From: Sedimentibacter saalensis
GTDB lineage: Bacteria; Bacillota; Clostridia; Tissierellales; Sedimentibacteraceae
Assembly: GCF_007830175.1 (NCBI RefSeq)
Contig: NZ_VLKH01000014.1
Span: 1-50,736, forward strand
Length of the DNA: 50,736 nucleotides
Direction of reading: 5' to 3'
The first letter of the stretch is position 1; each line of letters starts with the position of its first letter. The translations under genes and the position numbers were made by a program. A model generated the notes under the pieces. The model saw only the letters and a program-made list of their open reading frames with translations, was not told the DNA's origin and searched no databases. Of this stretch, positions 31,096 to 39,690 are shown piece by piece.

Positions 31096-33450
31096 ATGGG
31101 TAAAATGTATGAAGTATCAAATAAGTACAACAACTACAAGGAATATCAAAGAGAGTTCACAGAAGTAGGAAGAAGTATTCCTCGTTTGGATGGACCTGCA
31201 AAGGTTACAGGTAAAGTTCAGTACACAGATGATTTGGTTTTACCAAGAATGGCATACGGTAAAATTTTAAGAAGCCCTCATGCTCATGCAAACATAAAGA
31301 GCATTGATTACAGCGAAGCGCTAAAACTTGATGGAGTTTTGGCAGTAATAACAGGCGAAGACTGCCCGATACCTTATGGTATAGTGCCTCATAATGCTAA
31401 TGAACATGCACTGGCAGTGGGAAAAGTTCGTAACTGGGGTGAAGGCGTCGCAGCAGTTGCAGCTCTTGATGAAGCTACAGCAGAAAAGGCTTTGGAACTT
31501 ATCAAGGTTGAGTATGAAGTTTTGGAAGCAATTGTGGATCCAAGAGAAGCTGTTAAAAGAGATGACCTGAGAATTCATGAAAATCATCCAAACAACATTG
31601 CTTACGAAGGAACTCAGGTTTACGGCGATCCTGAAAAAGCATTGGCAGAATCAGATTTCATAATTGAGAAGGAATTTTATTCTTCATATGTAAATCATGG
31701 ATTTATTGAAACTCAATCTGCAATTTCAGATTTTGATCCAAACACAGGAAAATTACATATGTATGCAACATGCCAGGTTCCGCACTACACTCATCAACAA
31801 TTGGCAAAAGTGCTGGAAATGCCTATGAACAAAATAAGAATTACAGTTCCTTTAATAGGCGGTGGATTCGGAGGAAAGGGTGTTGCTTCACAAGCAGATT
31901 TCTGCTCTGCACTGCTTTCCAGAAAAATAGGAAAACCTGTTAAAATAACATATGAAAGAAGCGAAGTATTTGCAACAAACAATGGTCGTCATCCATGCTA
32001 CATGAAATTCAAAATGGGATTTGACAAGGATGGAAAGATAACTGCTGTTGATTTCAATAACTTGATGGATGGAGGAGCTTATTCTGGCTGGGGTATAGTT
32101 GTGTTGTTCTACACAGCTTCCATGGTTCATATTCCTTACATGGTTCCTAATGTTAAGTTTGATGGTAAAAGAGTATTCACAAATAAACCAACATGCGGAG
32201 CACACCGTGGTCTTGGTGGTGTTCAGCCAAGATTTGCTATGGAACAGATGCTTGATGAAGCTGCTGAACATTTCGGCATGAGCCCTTATGCAATAAGAAA
32301 ACTAAACGCAGTTGAATCCGGTTATACAGCAAAGAGCATGATGTATGTACCTCATTCAGAATATAAGAAGTGTCTGGATGAAGCTGTTGAAAAATCAGGC
32401 TTCCTTGAAAAACAAGGGAAACTGCCATATGGTAAAGGTATTGGTATTTCAGGCGGTTACTATATTTCAGGTACATCATATACTTTATATTTATCTTACA
32501 AACCACATACAGTTGCTACAATCAAAATAGATGAAGAAAACGGAGTTACATTGTTCTGCGGAGCTACTGATATCGGTCAGGGTGTTGATACAGTTATGGC
32601 TCAGATGGCAGCAGAAACACTGGGTGTTAAGACAGAAGATGTTAAGATAATCCCAAGAGACACTGAAATATCTACATTCGACCTTGGAACATTTGCAAGC
32701 CGTCTTACATTTGCAACAGGCTGGGCAATTAGACAGGCTGCAGAAAAAATAAATGCTGAATTGTTCCCTGTAGCTGCTTCAATCTTAAAGTGCAGAGGCG
32801 ATGAAATAGCAGTTAAGGACGGATACTTCTATTCAATATATGAACGTGAAGGAAAAAAAGGAAGAAACAGAGAAGTTCTGTGGACAGATGTTGTAACAAT
32901 GTACATCGAATCAAATGGTCCTTTAACTTGTTCAGGACAATTTACTCCTCCTAGACGTAAAGGAATTCAGCAGGGAGGTAACATTGGACACTCTCCAACA
33001 TTTGGTTTCAGTGCTCAGGTTGCTGAAGTAGATATAGACTTGGAAACTGGAAAAGTAAATGTAGTTAAAATAACTGAAGCAGGTGACTGCGGTCAGCCTA
33101 TAAACCCAATGAGCGTTGAAGGTCAGGTTCACGGTTCAATCCAAATGGGATTAGGTCAAGCATTGTATGAAGAAATGCAGATAGCTCCTGATGGAAGATT
33201 CCTGAATCCTTCACTTCATGACTATAAGATGCCAACAATAAGAGATATGCCAAAAATTGATGCAAATATTGTTGAAGCTTATGACCCGTCAGCTCCATAC
33301 GGCGGCAAGGAATCAGGAGAAGGCCCTATTCAGCCAACAGCTCCGGCAATATTCAATGCAGTCTACGATGCTATTGGTGTTAGATTTACAGAAATGCCAT
33401 TGACACCTGAAAAGGTATTAAATGCAATCAAGGCACAAAAGGCAAAATAA
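31096..33450 (+). CDS. Molybdenum hydroxylase, molybdopterin-binding catalytic subunit
   Basis: 784 residues, xanthine dehydrogenase family. The molybdopterin segments seen are GGGFGGKG near 255, CGAHRGLGGVQPRFAMEQ near 370 (usual GAFRGFG) and the active-site glutamate in GGKESGEGPIQPTAPAIFNA near 735. The KESGEG form, instead of KxVGEP, recalls subunits acting on CoA thioesters such as 4-hydroxybenzoyl-CoA reductase. AHRG replaces the substrate-binding FRG of purine enzymes, so a purine substrate is unlikely. With the FAD and iron-sulfur subunits it should hydroxylate or dehydrogenate a carbon of an acid or its CoA ester. The neighbours (CoA ligase, CoA transferase, acyl-CoA dehydrogenases) support a CoA ester. 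Substrate not determined. Confidence 0.92.
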   Translation: MGKMYEVSNKYNNYKEYQREFTEVGRSIPRLDGPAKVTGKVQYTDDLVLPRMAYGKILRSPHAHANIKSIDYSEALKLDGVLAVITGEDCPIPYGIVPHNANEHALAVGKVRNWGEGVAAVAALDEATAEKALELIKVEYEVLEAIVDPREAVKRDDLRIHENHPNNIAYEGTQVYGDPEKALAESDFIIEKEFYSSYVNHGFIETQSAISDFDPNTGKLHMYATCQVPHYTHQQLAKVLEMPMNKIRITVPLIGGGFGGKGVASQADFCSALLSRKIGKPVKITYERSEVFATNNGRHPCYMKFKMGFDKDGKITAVDFNNLMDGGAYSGWGIVVLFYTASMVHIPYMVPNVKFDGKRVFTNKPTCGAHRGLGGVQPRFAMEQMLDEAAEHFGMSPYAIRKLNAVESGYTAKSMMYVPHSEYKKCLDEAVEKSGFLEKQGKLPYGKGIGISGGYYISGTSYTLYLSYKPHTVATIKIDEENGVTLFCGATDIGQGVDTVMAQMAAETLGVKTEDVKIIPRDTEISTFDLGTFASRLTFATGWAIRQAAEKINAELFPVAASILKCRGDEIAVKDGYFYSIYEREGKKGRNREVLWTDVVTMYIESNGPLTCSGQFTPPRRKGIQQGGNIGHSPTFGFSAQVAEVDIDLETGKVNVVKITEAGDCGQPINPMSVEGQVHGSIQMGLGQALYEEMQIAPDGRFLNPSLHDYKMPTIRDMPKIDANIVEAYDPSAPYGGKESGEGPIQPTAPAIFNAVYDAIGVRFTEMPLTPEKVLNAIKAQKAK

Positions 33451-33483
33451 ATAAGCTTGCAAGAAAATTCATGATAGACCCTT

Positions 33484-33506
33484 AGCGGCAGTTAAATGCT
33501 GCCGCT
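33484..33506 (+). terminator. Perfect hairpin after the molybdenum subunit gene
   Basis: AGCGGCAG pairs with CTGCCGCT (8 bp, loop TTAAATG) with no T-run after it. It could weaken read-through or protect the 3' end of the hydroxylase message, lowering expression of the genes behind. Confidence 0.55.
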
Positions 33507-33549
33507 TACCCTAAAATATAAATAGTTGAGCAATATAAGAGAGGTAGTT

Positions 33550-33954
33550 ATGAGAGAATTTAAATTTAGAGCTTGGGACGATGAAGCAAAAAAAATGTAT
33601 GCTCCTGAAGAATTAGAGCAGCCGGATGTGGCTGATGACACTAAAAAGACTATTTATTGTTACCTGTCATACGGCGTTTTGCAGATATATGATTTCAGGG
33701 AAAAAGATCCCATAGAATTTGTCCCCATGCAGTCAACTGGATGGTTTGACAAGAATCAAAATGAAATATATGAAGGCGACATAGTGCAAATTCAAGATAC
33801 TATATATCAGATAATTTGGAGTGAAGATATTTCGGGTTTCATACTGTTATCTGTAGAAGGAATAATCATGATGGGCGGAGACTATATTGCAGATGAAATA
33901 GATATAATCGGCAATATTTATGAAAATCAAGAGTTAATAAACTATAGATATTAG
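33550..33954 (+). CDS. YopX-like protein
   Basis: 134 residues from the ATG at 33550, which has AGAGGTAG upstream; the open frame reaches back to a TTG at 33526 without a site. It begins MREFKFRAWDDEAKKMY and has STGWFDKNQNEIYEGDIVQ, the signature of the YopX family. Family members are mostly found in phages and mobile elements and have no known enzymatic role. Its presence in a metabolic operon is odd. There are no other phage genes around. It may be a captured gene used as a small accessory or regulatory protein. Confidence 0.75.
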   Translation: MREFKFRAWDDEAKKMYAPEELEQPDVADDTKKTIYCYLSYGVLQIYDFREKDPIEFVPMQSTGWFDKNQNEIYEGDIVQIQDTIYQIIWSEDISGFILLSVEGIIMMGGDYIADEIDIIGNIYENQELINYRY

Positions 33955-33963
33955 GAGGGAAAC

Positions 33964-34491
33964 ATGCGCATAGATGAAAAGGAGTTCCTCCTGGAAATTA
34001 TAGATGGTAAAAAGATGGATTTTTATCTGGAAGATGATATGTTCGAGATAGAAGGAAGAGCAAAGAAAGAAAATGACGAAATTATTATAGAGGTTCTGGA
34101 TGGAGTAGGACATGTGCTGGAAATCTGCGGTCAATACTTAAAGCTCATAGACAGGGCAAACTGTCTGTATGCCAGGAGATTGGATACAGATAAAATATTT
34201 CAAATGGAAATAAACAGAGTATATGACAAGCTGACTAATCCTGCTGCAGAGGATTTTATGAAAATGAGCAATCTTGGTGTTGAACAATTCTTCAAGAAAC
34301 AAACAGATACATTGGTGTGGTTTGACACTGATCAAAAGAAATGGGTTATAGAGCTGAATAAGATAAATATGTATTTCAGCGGTGACAGATACTATTATGA
34401 TACTGTCAACGAATTGTTTGAAGAAAACAAGGAGCAAATGGCAGGAGTATGGCAGGCCGTTTATTACAGTTCAGAAGCAGAATCAGCCTGA
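33964..34491 (+). CDS. Hypothetical protein, unrecognised
   Basis: 175 residues, acidic, soluble, no signal peptide, membrane segment or Cys cluster. The N-terminal half has an alternating strand pattern (FYLEDDMFEIEGRAKKENDEIIIEV), and the middle is helical. I recognise no family. It is nine bases after the YopX-like gene and 16 bases before the small Cys protein, with TTAGGAGGG as ribosome site, so it is very likely translated and belongs to the operon. Confidence 0.75.
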   Translation: MRIDEKEFLLEIIDGKKMDFYLEDDMFEIEGRAKKENDEIIIEVLDGVGHVLEICGQYLKLIDRANCLYARRLDTDKIFQMEINRVYDKLTNPAAEDFMKMSNLGVEQFFKKQTDTLVWFDTDQKKWVIELNKINMYFSGDRYYYDTVNELFEENKEQMAGVWQAVYYSSEAESA

Positions 34492-34507
34492 TGAGAGGAA
34501 TAAAAAA

Positions 34508-34711
34508 ATGGGAAAGGTAGTTGTTGAAACAAATTATACAAGGTTTAAACCAGTTGGGCAAAATGATATGTGTGCAACTTGCCCATCCAGCTGCAAGACT
34601 TCTTGTGCCAGGGTGCTCATGCAAAGCCACGAGATAGACGAAGAAAAAGATTTTAAAGATTTTAAAGTAACTTTTAATGTTAATAATTTATCAAAACATG
34701 TTGAGGACTAG
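34508..34711 (+). CDS. Small Cys-motif protein, unrecognised
   Basis: 67 residues from the ATG at 34508, selected for GAGAGGA upstream and because longer frames overlap the preceding gene. The notable feature is CATCPSSCKTSCARVL near 26-41, a C-x2-C-x3-C-x3-C run that could bind a metal or an iron-sulfur cluster. Small redox proteins of this kind occur in molybdenum-oxidoreductase neighbourhoods of anaerobes, for example the Desulfovibrio DVU1557 type as I remember it. A role in handing electrons or metal to the hydroxylase is inference. Confidence 0.68.
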   Translation: MGKVVVETNYTRFKPVGQNDMCATCPSSCKTSCARVLMQSHEIDEEKDFKDFKVTFNVNNLSKHVED

Positions 34712-34718
34712 ATATATG

Positions 34719-34736
34719 ACCTACATGGTAGGTTTA
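34719..34736 (+). other. Hairpin before the transporter gene
   Basis: ACCTAC-ATG-GTAGGT with flanking TATA pairs lies in the 63-base gap before the transporter gene. The following TTTATATAA is a weak T-run, so partial termination or RNA processing is possible. Confidence 0.4.
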
Positions 34737-34774
34737 TATAATGCTTTATCATTTTATAAAAATCGGAGGTTAAC

Positions 34775-36025
34775 ATGGATTTAAAAAAGAAAAGGTGGTT
34801 TATCTTAGGAGCAAGTTTGCTAATCAATCTTTGCATCGGGTCGGGTTATGCCTGGAGTGTTTATGCAGGCCCTTTGAGCAAATTGTTTGGCTGGACTGCT
34901 GCTGCAACAGCAATGACATTTACAATAGCAAACGCAATCAGCCCAGTCTGCATGATTACGGGCGGAAAAATTCAGGATATGTTTGGGCCTAAATGGGTAA
35001 TTTTTGCCGGAGGAATTTTGTTTGGCGGCGGAATTATCTTATCAGGATTCACAAAATCAATAACCTGGATATACATAAGCTATGGAATAATGACCGGTCT
35101 AGGTATGGGATTGGTTTACAGCTGTACCATTGCCAATACTGTTAAGTTTTTTCCTGACAAGAGAGGGCTTGTGGCTGGTCTCGCAACAGCAGGTTACGGC
35201 TTTGGCCCGGTTCTGCTGGCTCCGATTTCTCAAAGCCTGATTGCAAGTTACGGAGTTCTGCATGCTTTCAAAGTTTTAGGAATTGCATACCTGTTTATTA
35301 TAACCATTGGTTCTCAATTCATTCAAAAAGCACCTCAGGGTTATAAACCTGAAGGCTGGGAGCCTCCGGCAGCAACAGCCACATCAGCTGTTACAGGCAA
35401 AGACAAGTCATGGTCACAAATGCTAGCTGATCCGTTATTCTATATACTTCTGTTGATGCTGACAATTGGAGCGACTTCCGGTTTGATGATAATCAGCCAG
35501 GCTTCACCTATAGCTCAGGAAACTGTAGGCGTTAATGCTGAAAGAGCAGCTTTTGCAGTAAGCTTAGTTGCAGTTGCAAACATGGCAGGAAGAATCACAT
35601 GGGGTGCAGTTTCAGATAAAATCGGAAGATACAATGCATTGCCTATAATGTACTTGATTCTGGCTGCAGCAATGTTCATGCTGACTATGGTCGGAACAGG
35701 ACAGTTTGCAATGTTTGTGGCAGTAACAATGGCAGTGGGCTTTTGCTTCGGAGGATTCATGGGAGTATTTCCTGCTTTGACAGCTGACTGCTTTGGTGCA
35801 AAGAATAATGGAGTCAATTACGGATTTATGTTCAGCGGTTTCGCCCTGGGAGGATATATTGGTCCAATCATGGCAGCTACAATAAAAGCCGGAAATAACG
35901 GCGATTATACGAAAGCATTTTTAATTGCTGCAGCAATGAGCATTTCCGGAATTTTATTTTCATACATTGTGAAAAAAATTCATAAATCAGAGTTAGAAAA
36001 AGAGAAAAAGATTGCCAGAGTGTAA
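34775..36025 (+). CDS. MFS transporter, oxalate/formate antiporter (OFA) family
   Basis: 416 residues with about twelve membrane segments. OFA-family marks are seen: NLCIGSGYAWSVYAGPL in helix 1, FGPKWVIFAGGILFGGGIIL, YGIMTGLGMGLVYSC and VKFFPDKRGLVAGLATAGYG. Members move small monocarboxylates or dicarboxylates such as oxalate, formate, lactate and pyruvate. Placed between the hydroxylase and the CoA ligase, it is the likely importer (or substrate/product exchanger) for the acid used by this operon. The substrate cannot be predicted from sequence. Ribosome site TCGGAGGT. Confidence 0.9.
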   Translation: MDLKKKRWFILGASLLINLCIGSGYAWSVYAGPLSKLFGWTAAATAMTFTIANAISPVCMITGGKIQDMFGPKWVIFAGGILFGGGIILSGFTKSITWIYISYGIMTGLGMGLVYSCTIANTVKFFPDKRGLVAGLATAGYGFGPVLLAPISQSLIASYGVLHAFKVLGIAYLFIITIGSQFIQKAPQGYKPEGWEPPAATATSAVTGKDKSWSQMLADPLFYILLLMLTIGATSGLMIISQASPIAQETVGVNAERAAFAVSLVAVANMAGRITWGAVSDKIGRYNALPIMYLILAAAMFMLTMVGTGQFAMFVAVTMAVGFCFGGFMGVFPALTADCFGAKNNGVNYGFMFSGFALGGYIGPIMAATIKAGNNGDYTKAFLIAAAMSISGILFSYIVKKIHKSELEKEKKIARV

Positions 36026-36051
36026 TTGTATGATGTAAAGGGTGTGAAAAT

Positions 36052-37977
36052 ATGAGCATAATTGATAGCAGCAGGAGAATTAAATTTGAAATAGTCCATG
36101 TTGACAGTATACCATGCAGCCTGGTTGGTCAAAAACTGGTATATACACTTGAAGGAGCTCTTGTATCAGAACCGTTGAAAATGAAGTGGCCAATGCCATG
36201 GATAGAGTGTGAATTTGAAAAAATTGCTAAGAGTATGGAAAAAATTTCAGTAAAGATCACTAAAAGAGTTTATAACCCGGATGAACCAGATCAGTATGTG
36301 GATGTTGTAATATCCAGTTTTATTGATATAACCATACCTCAGCTGGCAGACGATGTTGCTGATTTTTATTCGAAGTGTGAAGCATTGATTAACCATACGG
36401 GAAAAAGGCGCATAAAGTATCATGATTTTAAGCAATTATATACAAATTTAGCTAAGGGGCTCATATCTATAGGATTGGAAAAAGGTAATAATGTGGCGGT
36501 CTGGGCTGTTAATTCACCGGAATTTGTAATATCACAATTTGGAATCATTAAGGCAGGAGGAATTTTTATACCCATGAATGCCTATGAAAAACAAGTTAGG
36601 ATGGAAGAACTGCTGTTAAACTCAGATACACATACTCTGATCATGCAGGTGGGAGCCAAGGCTACTGAAAATATAGAACTGCTGTATAAAATTTGCCCAG
36701 AGTTAAGTGAAAGCATACCGGGACAACTAAAATGTCCGAGATTTCCAAAACTAAAAAACGTAATAGTCATAAGCGGTGTTGAATATCCCGGCACATTCAG
36801 ATGGGCCGATATTCTGGAACAAGGTGAAAAATTGAAGACTGAACTTCTTGATGAAAGGCAAAGTAGTCTATGTGTTGACGATGTTGCACAAATAATCTAT
36901 ACATCAGGGAGTACGGGCAATTCAAAAGGTGTGATGCTAAGCCACGGTAACATAGTAGAAAATGCAAATGCCATGGCTTCGTTGATGGAATTGACCAACA
37001 AAGACGTAATGTGCGTTCTGGCTCCGTTGTTTCACTGCTTTGGAAGCATAGCCTGTACTATGGCCGCTGTCAGCAGAGGATGTTCCATGGTCTTGGTTAA
37101 TAAATTTAAAACAGATATAACCCTTTCCTTGATTGAAAAGGAAAAGTGCACAGTCCTTTCAGGAGTACCTACTTTGTTTATTTCATGCATAGAGCAAGTG
37201 CAGAAAGAACATTATGATATATCATCATTGAGAACCGGAATAATAGCAGGTGCTTCGTTTTCTGTTCAAGTGCTTAAGGATATAAAGAACATACTTGGTA
37301 TAAAAAATATAATACCTTCCTATGGCCTGACTGAAGCTTCTCCTTGCGTGAGTGCACTAAAAGCAGGAGATGAATTCCATGAAAGTTCTGTAGGACATCC
37401 CATACCGGGAGTTGAAGTAAAAATAATCGATATATTATCAAAACAGGAAGTCAAAGACAGAGAAAGCGGAGAAATCCTGGTAAGGGGATACAATGTAATG
37501 AAGGGCTACTACCATATGGTGGAGGAGACCCAAAATATTATAGACAGCGAAGGGTGGCTTCACACAGGAGATATCGGATTCATTCATGAAAGCGGCTGCT
37601 TATGCCTCCGAGGCAGATGCAAAGACATTATCATACGTTGCGGTGAAAATATTAGTCCAAAAGAAATTGAAGACTTCATAGTAACTCATAAAGACGTGAT
37701 GGAAGTACATGCCGTGGGAGTTCCCGATTATTTAAATGGTGAAGAAATAATGGTATTTATAAGACTAAAGGAAAATTCAGCAATTACTGAAAAAGACATC
37801 AAAGATTATTGCAGGGGAAAAATTGCATCAAACAAAATACCTAAGTACATCAGCTTCATAGATAAGTTTCCGCAGTCAGAAACAGGTAAGGTTTTAAAAA
37901 AAGATCTGAAAAAGATTGCTGCAGAAATCATAGAAGGAAAAGTTAATAAAAGAATTTCAAAAAAAATTAAGGAGTGA
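36052..37977 (+). CDS. AMP-forming acyl-CoA ligase with extra N-terminal domain
   Basis: 641 residues. The ANL-family core starts only near residue 105. Motifs are IIYTSGSTGNSKGVMLSHGN near 282, YGLTEASPC near 424, GWLHTGDIG near 504 and the hinge RCKDIIIRCGENISPKEIE near 524; the catalytic lysine is in SETGKVLKK near 617. It makes an acyl-CoA from an acid, ATP and CoA. Residues 1-100 do not resemble the usual start of these enzymes and contain two strand-rich segments (FEIVHVDSIPCSLVGQKLVY, YVDVVISSFIDITI). This may be a protein-protein or regulatory domain. The CoA transferase gene follows after five bases, giving the operon two ways to make a CoA ester. Confidence 0.9.
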   Translation: MSIIDSSRRIKFEIVHVDSIPCSLVGQKLVYTLEGALVSEPLKMKWPMPWIECEFEKIAKSMEKISVKITKRVYNPDEPDQYVDVVISSFIDITIPQLADDVADFYSKCEALINHTGKRRIKYHDFKQLYTNLAKGLISIGLEKGNNVAVWAVNSPEFVISQFGIIKAGGIFIPMNAYEKQVRMEELLLNSDTHTLIMQVGAKATENIELLYKICPELSESIPGQLKCPRFPKLKNVIVISGVEYPGTFRWADILEQGEKLKTELLDERQSSLCVDDVAQIIYTSGSTGNSKGVMLSHGNIVENANAMASLMELTNKDVMCVLAPLFHCFGSIACTMAAVSRGCSMVLVNKFKTDITLSLIEKEKCTVLSGVPTLFISCIEQVQKEHYDISSLRTGIIAGASFSVQVLKDIKNILGIKNIIPSYGLTEASPCVSALKAGDEFHESSVGHPIPGVEVKIIDILSKQEVKDRESGEILVRGYNVMKGYYHMVEETQNIIDSEGWLHTGDIGFIHESGCLCLRGRCKDIIIRCGENISPKEIEDFIVTHKDVMEVHAVGVPDYLNGEEIMVFIRLKENSAITEKDIKDYCRGKIASNKIPKYISFIDKFPQSETGKVLKKDLKKIAAEIIEGKVNKRISKKIKE

Positions 37978-37982
37978 AGATT

Positions 37983-39584
37983 ATGGCGAAAGTTATAACA
38001 GCAAAAGAGGCAGCTGCCTTATTTCAAGACAATATGACTGTATGTTCTGCAGCATTTGGTTTGGCAGGATGGGCTGAAGAAGTTGCAGTGGCAGTAAGAG
38101 AAAGATTTGATGAAACAGGACATCCAAATAATATCACCCATACTCATGCAGCAGGTGTAGGCAACTGGGGAAGAGGACCCAGGGGAGAAAGAGGAGAATG
38201 TGTATGGGCAGTAGACGGGCTAATGACAAAATTCATAGGCTCACATGCAGGGTCATCACCTACTGTTATAAAACAAATAAATGAAAATAGAATTATGGCA
38301 TGGAACCTTCCTCTTGGAACATTGATTCAACTTTACCATGAGCAAGGCAGAGGATCTGCAGGATTATTATCTAAGACAGGACTTGGAACATTCATTGATC
38401 CTCGTTTTGACGGCGGTAAGCTAAATCAGCTGACAAAAGAAAAAGGCGAGGAAATTATTGAATACATTCCTGATTTCAGAGGAGAAGAGTATCTTTTTTA
38501 CAAGGCTATTCCTATTGATATAGCTCTTATGAGGGGAACTACTGCAGATGAAAACGGCAATGTAACCTGTGAAAAAGAAGCGTTGAATTTGGAAATGCTT
38601 TCTGTTGCTCAGGCAGCAAAAGCTAATGGTGGAATTGTAATTGTACAGGTTGAGTCTCTGGCTAAGGCAGGTTCATTAAATCCAAAACTGGTAAAGGTTC
38701 CAAGTATTTATGTAGATTACATAGTAGTGGCTGAACATCCTGAAGATATTATGCAAACACAAGGAACTTCATTTAACAGGGCATTTACAGGTGAAATCAG
38801 AGTTCCTCTTGAAGGCAGCATGGATCCTATTCCATTGGATGAGAAAAAGGTTATGCTCAGAAGATTGACAATGGAAATAAAGCAGGGCTACAAGTGTAAT
38901 TTTGGTATAGGCACTCCAACATATACAGGAAATGTCATGGCAGAAGAAGGATGCTCAAATGCAATAACTATGATTTCCGAGTCAGGAAGCATCGGCGGTT
39001 TGCCGGGAGGAGGAAATGATTTTGGTGCTCACTGGAACATTGAAGCATCCTGTGATCAGGGTGACCATTTTAGTTTCTTTGACGGCGGCGGTCTGGATTT
39101 AGGTGTGTTCGGCTTAAGTGAAGTTGATAAGGACGGTAATGTTAATACAAGTCTTTTGAATGGAAAGATTATGGGTGTTGGTGGTTTTGCCAACATTGCA
39201 GCAACTGCAAAGAATGCATTGTTTGTAGGAACATTTACTGCAGGCGGACTGAAGTGCAATGTTGAAAACGGCAAGATGGTAATTGAACAGGAAGGCAGAT
39301 TTAAGAAATTTGTTCAAAGTTGTCCTCAACTCACATTTAATGCTGAACAATCTTTAAAGAAAGGCAACAGAATTTTATTTATAACTGAAAGATGCGTGAT
39401 TGAAAGAACTTTAGAAGGAATGGTTTTAACAGAAATTGCTCCTGGAATAGACTTGCAGACTCAAATTATCGATCAAATGGGATTTATGCCAATAATTCCT
39501 GAAGGCGGACCAAGACTCATGAATCCAGAGCTGTTCCTTCCAAAATGGGGAAAACTAAAAGGTATAATGGATAATAACAAATAA
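37983..39584 (+). CDS. Family I CoA-transferase, fused alpha-beta (acyl-CoA:acetate/3-oxoacid type)
   Basis: 533 residues from the ATG at 37983, eight bases after AAGGAG; a GTG at 37974 overlaps that site. The two halves of a family I transferase are fused, as in propionate CoA-transferase. The catalytic glutamate that forms the CoA thioester is E333 in ISESGSIGGLPGGGNDFG. It moves CoA between acids, for example from acetyl-CoA or a product acyl-CoA to the imported substrate, saving ATP. This is the last gene before the hairpin at 39611. Exact donors and acceptors are unknown. Confidence 0.9.
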   Translation: MAKVITAKEAAALFQDNMTVCSAAFGLAGWAEEVAVAVRERFDETGHPNNITHTHAAGVGNWGRGPRGERGECVWAVDGLMTKFIGSHAGSSPTVIKQINENRIMAWNLPLGTLIQLYHEQGRGSAGLLSKTGLGTFIDPRFDGGKLNQLTKEKGEEIIEYIPDFRGEEYLFYKAIPIDIALMRGTTADENGNVTCEKEALNLEMLSVAQAAKANGGIVIVQVESLAKAGSLNPKLVKVPSIYVDYIVVAEHPEDIMQTQGTSFNRAFTGEIRVPLEGSMDPIPLDEKKVMLRRLTMEIKQGYKCNFGIGTPTYTGNVMAEEGCSNAITMISESGSIGGLPGGGNDFGAHWNIEASCDQGDHFSFFDGGGLDLGVFGLSEVDKDGNVNTSLLNGKIMGVGGFANIAATAKNALFVGTFTAGGLKCNVENGKMVIEQEGRFKKFVQSCPQLTFNAEQSLKKGNRILFITERCVIERTLEGMVLTEIAPGIDLQTQIIDQMGFMPIIPEGGPRLMNPELFLPKWGKLKGIMDNNK

Positions 39585-39610
39585 AAAAGCTCTCAACTAC
39601 TATTTCTTTA

Positions 39611-39649
39611 GTTAGAAAATCGAGCTAATGTTCGGTTTTCTAACAATTT
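39611..39649 (+). terminator. Terminator after the CoA-transferase gene
   Basis: GTTAGAAAATCGA pairs with TTCGGTTTTCTAAC (13 pairs including one T-G) around an 8-base loop, followed by AATTTTA. It divides the catabolic operon from the maturation operon, though read-through is likely since all genes run the same way. Confidence 0.75.
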
Positions 39650-39690
39650 TAGACAAGCGTTATGTAAATAAAAAAATAACGGGTGATTGA

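Noticed and set aside
29718..33450. 4-hydroxybenzoyl-CoA reductase
   Set aside because: The KESGEG motif is suggestive, but the FAD subunit has no [4Fe-4S] insertion, the hallmark of that enzyme.
31096..33450. Xanthine dehydrogenase acting on purines
   Set aside because: AHRG replaces the substrate-binding FRG motif, and the neighbours are acyl-CoA genes, not purine catabolism genes.
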